Source: a virus. Taken from it: DNA of 53,979 bases. The position numbers and the translations under genes were made by a program. The notes beneath the pieces are model-generated. The model worked only from the letters and a program-made list of their open reading frames with translations. It searched no databases and was not told the DNA's origin. The stretch covers positions 1 through 53,979 of IMG/VR virus record IMGVR_UViG_3300032053_000102. One strand, written 5' to 3'. Position 1 is the first letter of the stretch. Every line of letters begins with the position of its first letter. Of this stretch, positions 17,493-25,737 are shown one piece after another.

Positions 17493-17755
17493 ATCAATCA
17501 CTTCCATTCAAAATAGTTAGATTTACTGCTGCATTGGCAAAATTTATAATTAAAGGTAAAGGTAAGTTCTTATCAGAAAGTAAAATGCAAGTAAGATTAG
17601 AAATATGTAAAATTTGTGCAAATTTCACAGGTAATTATTGTAAAGCATGTGGATGCAAATGTGGTAATAAAAGGAAATTTATGAATAAGTTAGTATATCC
17701 TACTGAAGATTGCCCCGAAGGGAGATGGTCAAGTGAACTACCTACGCGCGCGTAA
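17489..17755 (+). CDS. Cys-rich zinc-binding small protein
   Basis: 88 residues from the ATG at 17489, which overlaps the previous stop; a longer in-frame start would overlap the upstream gene by 70 nt and is less likely. The C-terminal half has CKICANF, then CKACGCKC and a final CPEGRW, enough cysteines for one or two zinc sites. This Cys pattern is familiar from small phage proteins found beside glycosyltransferases. Function unknown. Confidence 0.65.
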   Translation: MNQSLPFKIVRFTAALAKFIIKGKGKFLSESKMQVRLEICKICANFTGNYCKACGCKCGNKRKFMNKLVYPTEDCPEGRWSSELPTRA

Positions 17756-18311
17756 TCATATAAAAACTGGAGATTTGTTGTGTTGTGCTGGTCCTTGGAA
17801 TTTTTCCAGACTTATTAGATTAGTTACAAAAAGTGATATTAGTCATGTGGGATTGGCTTGTTGGATACAATTTAATACAGGGCAGAAACGACTTTGCATG
17901 TTTGAAGCGGTTGAAGGGAGTGATGTCAGAATTGTACCATTACATCATTATTTGAAAACTGTATTTTGGCCAAATAGTGGCAAGATGTGGTGGCAACCAT
18001 TGCAAAATGAAACAATCAATGGTTCAGGGTTAATGGATTATTGTCTGCAACAATGGGGACAAGGATATGTTGGTTCTTATCAATTTATCGTAGGTATGCT
18101 TCCTTTATTGCAACGAATCCGTAAATGGATTGGTAAGCCAATGGATATAGATAAAAATAGATTCCATTGTTCTGAGCTTGTTACTACAGCTCTGATACAA
18201 CAAGGTTATCAACACACTAAGGAACCTGTATTTACAACTCCAGGTGAAGTTAGTAAATTTGGATGTTGGGGAAGTCGAGTATTATTGGAGAACAATGATG
18301 AAATGGACTAA
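17733..18311 (+). CDS. YiiX/NlpC-P60-like cysteine hydrolase
   Basis: 192 residues from a GTG at 17733 preceded by GGGAGATGG. GDLLCCAG opens the domain, SDISHVGLACW supplies a conserved His (about residue 38), and FHCSELVTTALIQQGY supplies the Cys (about residue 145). His-before-Cys order fits the permuted NlpC/P60 (YiiX/YebB-like) papain-fold family. In phages such enzymes may cleave peptidoglycan peptides or process virion proteins. Located among late genes, it is a candidate for wall penetration or lysis, and no other endolysin candidate is seen in the window. Confidence 0.65.
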   Translation: MNYLRARNHIKTGDLLCCAGPWNFSRLIRLVTKSDISHVGLACWIQFNTGQKRLCMFEAVEGSDVRIVPLHHYLKTVFWPNSGKMWWQPLQNETINGSGLMDYCLQQWGQGYVGSYQFIVGMLPLLQRIRKWIGKPMDIDKNRFHCSELVTTALIQQGYQHTKEPVFTTPGEVSKFGCWGSRVLLENNDEMD

Positions 18312-19545
18312 GGAAGATATAGAAAAATTAAAAGAGTTACGCAATCAAAAAACTGAAACTAAAATAATAGCATCGGTGTTAAATAGGACAGTGTGTAGTG
18401 TAAATAGTAAATTAAAAAAACTTGGATTAATGAATTCTGATGTAGGTAAATCAACTGAAAAGTTTGATCCAACAGACGCAAGAGTTAGAGCACTCGAATC
18501 AAAGGTCAAAGCACAAAGTAATGAATTAGTAAATCAAAAATTAGAACTTAATTTTTATCGCGAACGTGCAGCATTATTTGACGCTATCTCAGAAACAATT
18601 GGACAAGAAATCAAACCGTATAAAGCATTGCCAAGGACATTACCTATTGATTCTAAGAAACAAAAGCATGTAGAAGATGTAGTAATGCATCAGAGTGATG
18701 AACACATGGCTGATGTAGTTGATCCTAAATCTGTTCAAGGACTAGAAAATTACAATTTTTCTGTGGCTTGTTGCCGTGCAGAAAAATATGTAAATACAGT
18801 ATTAGAAATAACACAAAAGACACTAACTGGTTATAGATTTCCAAATCTCTGGATTCTTAGATATGGCGATCATTCAAGTGGTGAGATTCATAATGCTGTA
18901 TTACAAAGTGAATTCAAAAATCAATTCAAGAATTCGTTTGCAATAGCACAAGTCCATGCTTTAATGGTACGTGATTTGGCACCATATTTTGAAAATGTAT
19001 TTGTAATTTGCTTATCAGGTAATCATGGACGACGTAGTAAAAAGAAAGATTATAACAATCCACATGATAATTGGGATTACGCAATCAATAAGATGGCTGC
19101 AATGCTCAATAGAGATATATCTAATGTATCATATTTAATCCCAAATGCTTTTAGTACAGTGTTGAACATACAAGGTTTCAATTTTGCAATTGAACATGGT
19201 GATGATGTTAAATTATGGAATTCAATACCATATTATGGATTGGAACGAAAAACACGCAGACTACTAGCATTGAATTCGACACGCGGGACTAAGATTGATT
19301 ATTTTGTTTTCGGTCATTTTCACCAACTAAGTGCTTTAAATCAACTTGGATCAGTTGAAACAATGATTAATGGAACATGGAAAGCGACTGATCCTTTTAC
19401 TTTGGGCTCTTTAAGTGGTTATGTGGAACCAAGTCAATGGTTACATGGTGTACATCCAGAACACGGTATCACATGGAGATTTAGAATCAAACTGAAAGAT
19501 GAGAATGAGTTGCGGGGTCCACAGAGATACAAAGTGGAGGTCTGA
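18295..19545 (+). CDS. Calcineurin-like metallophosphoesterase with N-terminal HTH
   Basis: 416 residues from the ATG at 18295, behind GGAG and overlapping the previous gene by 17 nt; an earlier in-frame start is unsupported. Residues about 4-45 form a Myb/SANT-like helix-turn-helix (WTKEDIEKLKELRNQK). The phosphoesterase signatures follow in order: HQSDEH (about 131), YGDHSSGEIH (about 188), SGNHGRR (about 241), EHGDD (about 300) and FGHFHQ (about 339). Substrate could be nucleic acid ends or nucleotides. The HTH suggests DNA binding. Confidence 0.78.
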   Translation: MMKWTKEDIEKLKELRNQKTETKIIASVLNRTVCSVNSKLKKLGLMNSDVGKSTEKFDPTDARVRALESKVKAQSNELVNQKLELNFYRERAALFDAISETIGQEIKPYKALPRTLPIDSKKQKHVEDVVMHQSDEHMADVVDPKSVQGLENYNFSVACCRAEKYVNTVLEITQKTLTGYRFPNLWILRYGDHSSGEIHNAVLQSEFKNQFKNSFAIAQVHALMVRDLAPYFENVFVICLSGNHGRRSKKKDYNNPHDNWDYAINKMAAMLNRDISNVSYLIPNAFSTVLNIQGFNFAIEHGDDVKLWNSIPYYGLERKTRRLLALNSTRGTKIDYFVFGHFHQLSALNQLGSVETMINGTWKATDPFTLGSLSGYVEPSQWLHGVHPEHGITWRFRIKLKDENELRGPQRYKVEV

Positions 19546-19658
19546 TGCCATTTCGATCAGAAAAGCAACGCCGTTATCTTTGGGTCAAACACCCTATCAT
19601 CGCAAAGAAGTGGACGAAGAAATATGGTTCTAAAATCAGGAAGAAACGTAAGAAATAA
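19545..19658 (+). CDS. Small basic protein (FRSEKQRRYLW family)
   Basis: 37 residues, starting at an ATG that overlaps the previous stop (TGATG) behind GGAGG. The sequence MPFRSEKQRRYLWVKHPIIA followed by KKWTKKYG and a Lys/Arg tail is a mini-protein type I have seen repeatedly in phage genomes. It is strongly basic and probably binds nucleic acid, but its role is not known. It is the last gene before the bidirectional terminator. Confidence 0.75.
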   Translation: MPFRSEKQRRYLWVKHPIIAKKWTKKYGSKIRKKRKK

Positions 19659-19697
19659 AAAAGGCCAGGTATCCATTTTGGGATACCTGGCCTTTTT
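19658..19697. terminator. Bidirectional terminator between convergent operons
   Basis: A perfect 12-bp stem (GGCCAGGTATCC / GGATACCTGGCC, 19663-19674 and 19681-19692) with a 6-nt loop is flanked by A-tract and T-tract on opposite sides, so it can stop transcription from both the plus-strand late operon and the minus-strand replication operon. Confidence 0.93.
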
Positions 19698-19706
19698 GCA
19701 TTTAGC

Positions 19707-20324
19707 CTATTGAATATTGAACCACTCAGGTGCATGTTGTATGATTTTTACTCCTGCTGTAGAGAAAAGCCAACGTGACCGTTCGTGATAATCTGGAACA
19801 TCAAGACAATAGACTCGAACAATTCCAGCTTGGATGATTGCATCGGCACATTGTAAACAGGGAACTCCGCACCAGCAGAACATATAGCAACCATAACAAT
19901 TTTGTGCTGCATTGGTAATGGCATGTCGTTCTGCATGACCACAGGAGCAAAGTTCAGATCGTTGTCCTGATTTTGCACCTACTATGCGTCTTGGACATAT
20001 AGATTTACCTTGATACTTTAGAATAAATAATTCACATAAAGAACTATCACTTACACCAGTTTGTAATTCTTTAGTTGATAACAATGATAATTTAAGACTT
20101 GATTTTTCATCATCAGTTAATTGTGGCCAGAAGTATTCTCTCAAAAATTCCAGTGATTCGGGATGTGGTGTACCTGATGGTGGTCCATTATAACCTGTAC
20201 CAATAATTCGATTTGCCATAGGTTCAACAATGATAGCACCAATATGTCGTGAATGGCAAGGATTTTGATCTTCTCCAATTAACCTTGCAACTCGCATCCA
20301 TTTTTTAACGAATTTATCTTTCAT
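19707..20324 (-). CDS. dCMP deaminase-like zinc enzyme
   Basis: 205 residues from the ATG at 20324, which forms an ATGA junction with the exonuclease gene; a longer frame upstream would overlap that gene. The zinc and catalytic motif HAERHA (about residue 129) and PCLQCADAII (about 152-161) are the dCMP deaminase signature, and NRIIGTGYNGPPSG near residue 55 is the usual substrate loop. The enzyme makes dUMP for thymidylate synthesis, feeding the ThyX encoded at 34504. A roughly 30-residue insert (FLREYFWPQLTDDEKSSL) lies between the two halves. Confidence 0.87.
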   Translation of the reverse strand: MKDKFVKKWMRVARLIGEDQNPCHSRHIGAIIVEPMANRIIGTGYNGPPSGTPHPESLEFLREYFWPQLTDDEKSSLKLSLLSTKELQTGVSDSSLCELFILKYQGKSICPRRIVGAKSGQRSELCSCGHAERHAITNAAQNCYGCYMFCWCGVPCLQCADAIIQAGIVRVYCLDVPDYHERSRWLFSTAGVKIIQHAPEWFNIQ

Positions 20325-20932
20325 AGAATTCCAATTCTCATTCTGAGCATCTCTCGGTAACAGGCAGCAGTTAAAGCACAATCGTAGACTGCATCGTGAC
20401 AAAAATCAGCTTCAAATGGAACTTTTAAGCAACGAGCTACATATTGTAGATTTACTTTTGGGAATGGATACTGTTCTGTTTCAACGTCAGCTTTGTCATC
20501 CCAAAAGAGGGCACAACACATAGTATCACGATAGCGACCGTCGAAGTGATAATTGAAATTTTCAAAACCAAGCCACTCTGTAATAAAGGCACTATCAAAA
20601 GCCCAATTATGAGCTAGAGGCATGATACGTTTGCCTTCGGGCAAATGTAATTGTAAAAACCATTCGTTAAAGAGATCGGCCGCGACGTAAGGATCAATAC
20701 CAGTTAGAACAAGATTAGCTAATTTTAATTTATTGATATGCAAAGCATCTATATCTATATCTTCTAATCTAGCAGGTGCTATCTTTAAATCAAAGGGGTG
20801 TAATACTTTTGATGGTTTGCAATCCGAATCGAGTGGCATTACACAAATTTGAATGATGTCGTGTATACCAACTCTCAATCCTGTAGTTTCAACATCAACT
20901 GCACAGAGTAGGTGGCCGTTTAAATGCCTCAT
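20321..20932 (-). CDS. DEDDh 3'-5' exonuclease (DnaQ-like)
   Basis: 203 residues. All three exonuclease motifs are visible: DVETTG (residues 13-18), HNWAFD (108-113) and HDAVYD (179-184), placing it in the DEDDh group with two-metal catalysis. It may proofread or trim 3' ends during phage replication. Both ends use ATGA junctions with neighbours (methylase upstream, deaminase downstream), indicating a translationally coupled operon. Confidence 0.88.
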   Translation of the reverse strand: MRHLNGHLLCAVDVETTGLRVGIHDIIQICVMPLDSDCKPSKVLHPFDLKIAPARLEDIDIDALHINKLKLANLVLTGIDPYVAADLFNEWFLQLHLPEGKRIMPLAHNWAFDSAFITEWLGFENFNYHFDGRYRDTMCCALFWDDKADVETEQYPFPKVNLQYVARCLKVPFEADFCHDAVYDCALTAACYREMLRMRIGIL

Positions 20933-21816
20933 GATTTAGATTCCTTAATCCAAAGACACTCTGTAGTTCGATGTTGTTGGCATAATACATCTTCAAATCC
21001 TTTATCTTTATGATGATTCTCAGATGTAAAAGCTTGAACTCTGGTTGATGTCCAGGATTCCCATTCATAACGCTGATCCCAAGGAAATGATTCATATAGA
21101 GTAGAAGGGAAACCAGAAAGTGCAACAAAACCAGATAAACCGAAGATTGCTGTTAATAGATTCTTATGATCTTGTTCATTGAATGTATGTGCATAGGAAC
21201 CATGATCAGTGTGCATATATGGTGGATCACAGTAAAATACTGCATCAGAATCATCAAAGTCACGAAAACATTGTGTCCAATCAAGATTCTCTACTATAAT
21301 GTGCTTAAAGCGTTCATGTACAGGCCAAAAAGATTGTAATGTACTTGTGATATTGGGACTAAATGCTGCTTTGGTTGCTCTCGCAAATGCATCACCTTTA
21401 TTGATAACTGAAACATCTATCATGTAAAACCAGCGTGCTGCACGTTCCACATCATCTTGGCAATTAGGCCAAGTTTCTTTGCACCAAAGAAATTCTTCCC
21501 TTGAATGAACGGTAAGTTGCAGACGTTCGATAAGTCTAGCAACTAATGTCGGATCTCTTAATACACGATAGAAAGCAACAACACCCGAATAACGATCATT
21601 ATAGACTTCAAGAGGTGAAGGTTGACGATTGATTGTAACAACACCGGACCCACCAAAGACATCAATCCATTTTTTACGATACGGTAAATGTGGTAGTATT
21701 TCTGAAAGTGATCTACTCTTTCCGCCGGGATAACCAAATGGTGCTCGTTGATAAGTATTTCGTTTTTCTGTTGCGTCATTCAAACTATTGAACATAGCCA
21801 AGAGATCAGAACTCAT
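20929..21816 (-). CDS. D12-class N6-adenine DNA methyltransferase
   Basis: 295 residues with APFGYPGGKSRSL (about 25-37), the SAM-binding FGGSG (54-58) and catalytic DPPY (197-200) in the order of the alpha/D12 (Dam-like) class. It would methylate adenine in a short target, probably to evade host restriction. The target cannot be read from the sequence. GATC sites are present throughout the window, so a Dam-like GATC target is possible but not shown. No partner restriction endonuclease is adjacent. Confidence 0.87.
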   Translation of the reverse strand: MSSDLLAMFNSLNDATEKRNTYQRAPFGYPGGKSRSLSEILPHLPYRKKWIDVFGGSGVVTINRQPSPLEVYNDRYSGVVAFYRVLRDPTLVARLIERLQLTVHSREEFLWCKETWPNCQDDVERAARWFYMIDVSVINKGDAFARATKAAFSPNITSTLQSFWPVHERFKHIIVENLDWTQCFRDFDDSDAVFYCDPPYMHTDHGSYAHTFNEQDHKNLLTAIFGLSGFVALSGFPSTLYESFPWDQRYEWESWTSTRVQAFTSENHHKDKGFEDVLCQQHRTTECLWIKESKS

Positions 21817-22224
21817 TTATTTACCTCTCACAAGTAAGGCACCTAGATTCGTTGGCTCTAAAAATGGTGGTATATCATACAAACTCTCCGGTAACAAACC
21901 TTCTTCAATCCTTTTAATCGTATCTAAGCAACATAATAGATTCCAACATGCCGCTTCAAGATGTGGTTCATCCCGCATACCCATTAAAAATTGACAAATA
22001 TGTCGGAGACCAGAGTCTATGAAACTATGCAATGGAATACCTTTTTCCCAATTACGATCTTCATATTTTCTAGCACCTTCTTCAAAGTGTCTTGATAATG
22101 CAATCAAAGCACGACATGGTAATAAATCCATGCGACCTTTATCTAATTGAATATCACGTTGACCACCGGTTTCAAATACTCGTCTTTCACCCGAATCCTT
22201 GATTTCTGGCTTTAGCATTATCAT
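21817..22224 (-). CDS. dATP/dGTP diphosphohydrolase-type protein (DUF5664-like)
   Basis: 135 residues. DSGERRVFETGGQRDIQLDK and ALIALSRHFEEGARKYEDRN followed by GLRHICQFLMG match the phage family annotated as dATP/dGTP diphosphohydrolase (DUF5664, MazG-like helical bundle). Such enzymes trim purine dNTP pools. Two starts are possible, ATG at 22224 or at 22218; the GGAAG site is better spaced for the second. The stop abuts the methylase start. Family membership is fairly clear, the exact substrate is not. Confidence 0.72.
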   Translation of the reverse strand: MIMLKPEIKDSGERRVFETGGQRDIQLDKGRMDLLPCRALIALSRHFEEGARKYEDRNWEKGIPLHSFIDSGLRHICQFLMGMRDEPHLEAACWNLLCCLDTIKRIEEGLLPESLYDIPPFLEPTNLGALLVRGK

Positions 22225-22480
22225 AGGCTTCCGTTACTTCTTGTGTGGTATGACCTGTACGATGTACGATATACGCAAGGACGGTAAAAGCATCTAAATC
22301 AGGATTCTCTTTTAATTGATGTGTTACCATCGAGTAAATTATATTTTCAAATTCCTCAATAGTCATTTTTACTTTCTTATATTGATAATATCCGCATTTT
22401 CTACATTTAGCGACTACACTAGGATCATCACTTCTAATTTGATGTAATGTCGGTTGGTTGCATTGTGGACATTTAGCCAT
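22187..22480 (-). CDS. Small zinc-ribbon protein
   Basis: 97 residues. The N-terminus has CPQCNQ and, 17 residues later, CRKCGYYQ, a treble-clef or ribbon zinc site. The C-terminal part is helical (IEEFENIIYSMVTHQLKENP). It overlaps both neighbours in the minus-strand operon. Function unknown; a nucleic-acid-binding adaptor is plausible given the operon of replication genes. Confidence 0.65.
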   Translation of the reverse strand: MAKCPQCNQPTLHQIRSDDPSVVAKCRKCGYYQYKKVKMTIEEFENIIYSMVTHQLKENPDLDAFTVLAYIVHRTGHTTQEVTEAYDNAKARNQGFG

Positions 22481-22697
22481 TATTACATACCACTGAATCT
22501 ATTACTTTACCATTTTCAATCAATTCTACTTTATATTGAGTCTGTAAGTTTGACCTATCGAAGAACAAATTGGGATCGTCACGTATAGAATCTAAGTCAA
22601 CTAATAATATGGCATGTGGATCATTAACAGGATAATTTTCAGGATTAATTTCGGTCTCAAATGTCTGTATACGAGTGTATCTAAATCTCATGAACAA
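22473..22697 (-). CDS. Hypothetical small acidic protein
   Basis: 74 residues if read from TTG at 22697, or 72 from ATG at 22691. AAGGAG lies 6 nt before the TTG and 12 nt before the ATG, so the TTG is better placed. The protein is acidic (INPENYPVNDPHAILLVDLD) with no recognised motif. It overlaps the primase stop and the zinc-ribbon start, so it is clearly part of the operon. Confidence 0.55.
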   Translation of the reverse strand: MFMRFRYTRIQTFETEINPENYPVNDPHAILLVDLDSIRDDPNLFFDRSNLQTQYKVELIENGKVIDSVVCNNG

Positions 22698-25362
22698 GTT
22701 TGTCTCCTTTTAGTATGAGTTTGGTTTTGCTTGATGATTCATCTACGAAACTTATGTTACCAAACATCCATTGTGCATTGTGTAGACTTCTACCTTTTGG
22801 GAACTTAGTTGGCATAGATCGACCTACTTTAATTTTACTCCAATCATAACGATCATTAGGTTCCAACCATTTAACAAACTCGTCATAAAAATCAGAAAAA
22901 TAGATGCTTTCACCTTCTACATAGAAACATTTTTCAGTAATAAATGTTTCCAATAGTGTTTGATTAGCTTGAGTTGCACTTGTCTTGTCAGAAGTTTCTA
23001 AAACTGGTACATTGAGACGATCATTTGATTTTGGTAATTCTAATCTAAGAATCTCCGCCAAAAAATCAGGTGCTTCTTTTTCGAGAAGGGCAAAGATTTC
23101 TCGTTTGGGTATTTGTTCTTTTAATTCATCAACAAATACCATAGTTATTCTTGTATCACCTGGAAACACTGGACAAGCTGATCTATCATTGGCACTTTGG
23201 CACCAATGACTTGTGTTATTAACTGAATAAAGATTAAGGAATAATTTACGAATAGGCAATTGTATAGATGTCACCCAATCTTTGATTCGATTGTATGCTT
23301 GTTTGTTATGCTTGAGATCGGTTTCTTCGACAATACAAAGTATTGCATTTTCGAGTTCTGCGTTGAAACCAGAATTACTGGTTAATGCGTGATCTGCTCT
23401 GACACAACCATTAGTGACTAAGAGACTAAGTGCTTCGTGAAAAATTGATTTACCACTTCCTTGTGGACCGTAAAGGAACAAGTAAGGAAGTGGCTCATTA
23501 GGATGTTGGAATAATGAAGCGATCCAACATTTAAGATAATCGGCACCAGTAGTTAATCCATTAAGTTGTGCCCATTTATTTTCTGCAATTGATTGATCAA
23601 GAGAAGTACCAATATGATTCAAAATCTTTAGCCATGTTGGATAACTTAATGTATCTTTTGATGTATTAGGTACAAATCTAAATTGTGATGTATTTCTGTT
23701 CCATTGACGATTACCTGGGTACTCTGGTTGAAAGGGTTTATTAACCAACTTCCAAGGTTTGAAAACACAACCACCAATTATTGCTTTGATTTCTCCTGTT
23801 TTAATGCCCAATGATTCTAAAGCTGTTTTTACATGGGTCAATGGTTCATCGTGCCATGCTTCATCAGATTTGATTACCCATCCGCAATCGGTATCATCAT
23901 TTGCGATTAGATGGCGAATTAAATCATCGTAACTATCAACATCGGGTTCTGCCGTTGCAGTTTTTTGCGTATTCAAGATTCTACGCCATTTATTTCCAGT
24001 AACAGGCAACCATTCTTTTAAATCATCTTGTGAGTCGTGTGGTTCACGCTCTAATTCAACTATAAGACGTTTTCCGTCTTTATGTTGTTTTATGATCGTC
24101 TTACGACCTTGGTACTTTGCCGGAACATTGATGTCTGCACCAAGAGAAAGAACTGCGGCTTGTGCCTCACTAGCATAGCGAAATACAAATTTACAACCAT
24201 CATCCTCAAGACCTTCATTTGCTCTAGCTGCGATGCGTAAATCAGGTTCTTGATTCAAGTAACAACGAGTCCAACCATTATTATCCTGGTCCCAAGAATT
24301 ATCTTCTGTGATTCCTGGTGTAAATCGTCTTACAACCCAAGCACCACGTCTAAGAGGAAACATATACGAATTGTAATCACTTCCATGCTCTCTACCAGTT
24401 GATACTGTCTTAAAGATGCCACGCATACCCAATGATTCGTGTGCTTGCATCAAATCCCAAGTATGTGTTACAAGCATATAATGATCTTGCGACCACCAGA
24501 ATGATGCACCGGAATCATCTAAGAATTTGATGAGTGCTTGATGTTCAGCATCTAATTTAACTCGCGTTCTTTGTCCGGCTATTTCTTCAAATTTCAACTC
24601 TTTTGATTCTTCAATAAATGATGGCAGAATCTTCCTTCTTTTACCAGAAATCACAGAGATATGATCTCGCCAATTTACAGGTACTTCATTTAACAGAGTG
24701 CCTGATTTAATGATCTCTAATCCATTAGTCCCAGACATCTTACGATGCCATACCCACATATTGCCGCCGCAAACATCAACACGACTAGCAAAGTCAAAAT
24801 TGGCAGTAGCAGCCATAAAACCAAGAATAGAACGAGCAAGAGCAGCATGTTCATTATGATTAATGGTATGCACAGGATCAAGTAAAACGTAAAAGTGCAA
24901 ACCTTTGCCACTTGTCGAACGACGTATCGTAATCCACGGTATAGAAAATGCAGCATCTTGAATCTCCTCTAATTGTTCTTTTGTTAATTTATTTGGATTC
25001 TTATCTGAGTGACCAGTTATTGCATCAAAATCAAAAGCTACCCATTTTGATACCTTATTCTTCCAATCCCAACCTGTCATACCTATACCTTCGGCATGAC
25101 CGGAAAGATCAAATGATATAACACGATCTTCATATTCTGGATTACTATTTGCATGATAAGGTATGCGAAATGATTTCCAAATCTGAATACCATCCGTCCA
25201 ACCGTGCCATTGTCGGCCATGATAATCACCCTCGATACGCTCACCATTATCTTGTGCAACATTAACCTGACATTCCATTTCTAAATTATACAATGATGCT
25301 AAATCAGGTAGTGTCTTAGCATTGAGAAATGATTTAATAGCCTGTGTTTTTGTTACATCAAT
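22681..25362 (-). CDS. Primase-polymerase / SF3 helicase
   Basis: About 893 residues if started at ATT 25362, or 870 from TTG 25293. An archaeo-eukaryotic primase-like region includes WVAFDFD (about 105-111, metal-binding DxD) and RSTSGKGLHFYV (about 142-153). The C-terminal third has Walker A FLYGPQGSGKS (about 625-635), Walker B ILCIVEETD and an SF3/D5-type ending. It would both prime and unwind phage DNA. Upstream of TTG 25293 the frame stays open for 23 codons (KSFLNAKTLPDLASLYNLEM), and AAGGAG sits 9 nt before an in-frame ATT; no ATG, GTG or other TTG is available there. It is the first gene of the minus-strand operon. Confidence 0.85.
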   Translation of the reverse strand: MDVTKTQAIKSFLNAKTLPDLASLYNLEMECQVNVAQDNGERIEGDYHGRQWHGWTDGIQIWKSFRIPYHANSNPEYEDRVISFDLSGHAEGIGMTGWDWKNKVSKWVAFDFDAITGHSDKNPNKLTKEQLEEIQDAAFSIPWITIRRSTSGKGLHFYVLLDPVHTINHNEHAALARSILGFMAATANFDFASRVDVCGGNMWVWHRKMSGTNGLEIIKSGTLLNEVPVNWRDHISVISGKRRKILPSFIEESKELKFEEIAGQRTRVKLDAEHQALIKFLDDSGASFWWSQDHYMLVTHTWDLMQAHESLGMRGIFKTVSTGREHGSDYNSYMFPLRRGAWVVRRFTPGITEDNSWDQDNNGWTRCYLNQEPDLRIAARANEGLEDDGCKFVFRYASEAQAAVLSLGADINVPAKYQGRKTIIKQHKDGKRLIVELEREPHDSQDDLKEWLPVTGNKWRRILNTQKTATAEPDVDSYDDLIRHLIANDDTDCGWVIKSDEAWHDEPLTHVKTALESLGIKTGEIKAIIGGCVFKPWKLVNKPFQPEYPGNRQWNRNTSQFRFVPNTSKDTLSYPTWLKILNHIGTSLDQSIAENKWAQLNGLTTGADYLKCWIASLFQHPNEPLPYLFLYGPQGSGKSIFHEALSLLVTNGCVRADHALTSNSGFNAELENAILCIVEETDLKHNKQAYNRIKDWVTSIQLPIRKLFLNLYSVNNTSHWCQSANDRSACPVFPGDTRITMVFVDELKEQIPKREIFALLEKEAPDFLAEILRLELPKSNDRLNVPVLETSDKTSATQANQTLLETFITEKCFYVEGESIYFSDFYDEFVKWLEPNDRYDWSKIKVGRSMPTKFPKGRSLHNAQWMFGNISFVDESSSKTKLILKGDKLVHEI

Positions 25363-25737
25363 CTGTCAGTTCTCCTTTTGATGTGACATCAATCGTGTCT
25401 CAAATCAAATCATTTTTGGGAAATAATAAATAGCTCAATTCCCGTCTATTATGTTGCCATTGTCCATTATTTTGTAATTACGGGTTTCCTGGTTTCACTG
25501 CTCTCCCTATTCCCTCTATATATACACTACTACTACTACTACTACTACATTAGGAGATATTACACCAAACAGTAAGTAGAGATTCCAGTTCTCAAATCAA
25601 ATCAATTTCAGAGATCAATGGGTGCAAAATAATCGGGAATGACAACATACTATAGCCTACAGGGAACCTCTTATTGCATCTAAAATTGATTTGATTCGAG
25701 GTTCTGATTTCACATCACCGTTACAGGAGTCATCCGA
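25363..25737. promoter_or_regulatory. Divergent intergenic control region with repeated CAAATCAAATCA motifs
   Basis: 375 bp without genes between the divergent primase and ParB-like genes. It contains CTCAAATCAAATCA at 25399-25412, CTCAAATCAAATCAATTT at 25591-25608 and its near-perfect inverse AAATTGATTTGATTCGAG at 25683-25700 (17 of 18 matching). Both operon promoters must lie here; TACTAT near 25648 is a weak -10 candidate. The motif arrangement next to a ParB-like gene suggests operator or parS-like sites; that is inference. Confidence 0.55.
25526..25548. repeat. (ACT)7 microsatellite
   Basis: Seven perfect ACT units plus AC, directly after an alternating TATATATA tract, within the divergent intergenic region. 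A length-variable spacer between promoter elements is possible but unproven. Confidence 0.9.

Noticed and set aside
20929-21816. Restriction-modification system
   Set aside because: The methylase is surrounded by replication genes with ATGA junctions and no endonuclease partner is adjacent.
21817-22224. 2-aminoadenine (Z) genome system
   Set aside because: A dGTP/dATP diphosphohydrolase-type protein alone is not enough; no PurZ-like adenylosuccinate synthetase or HD-type dATPase is visible in this window.
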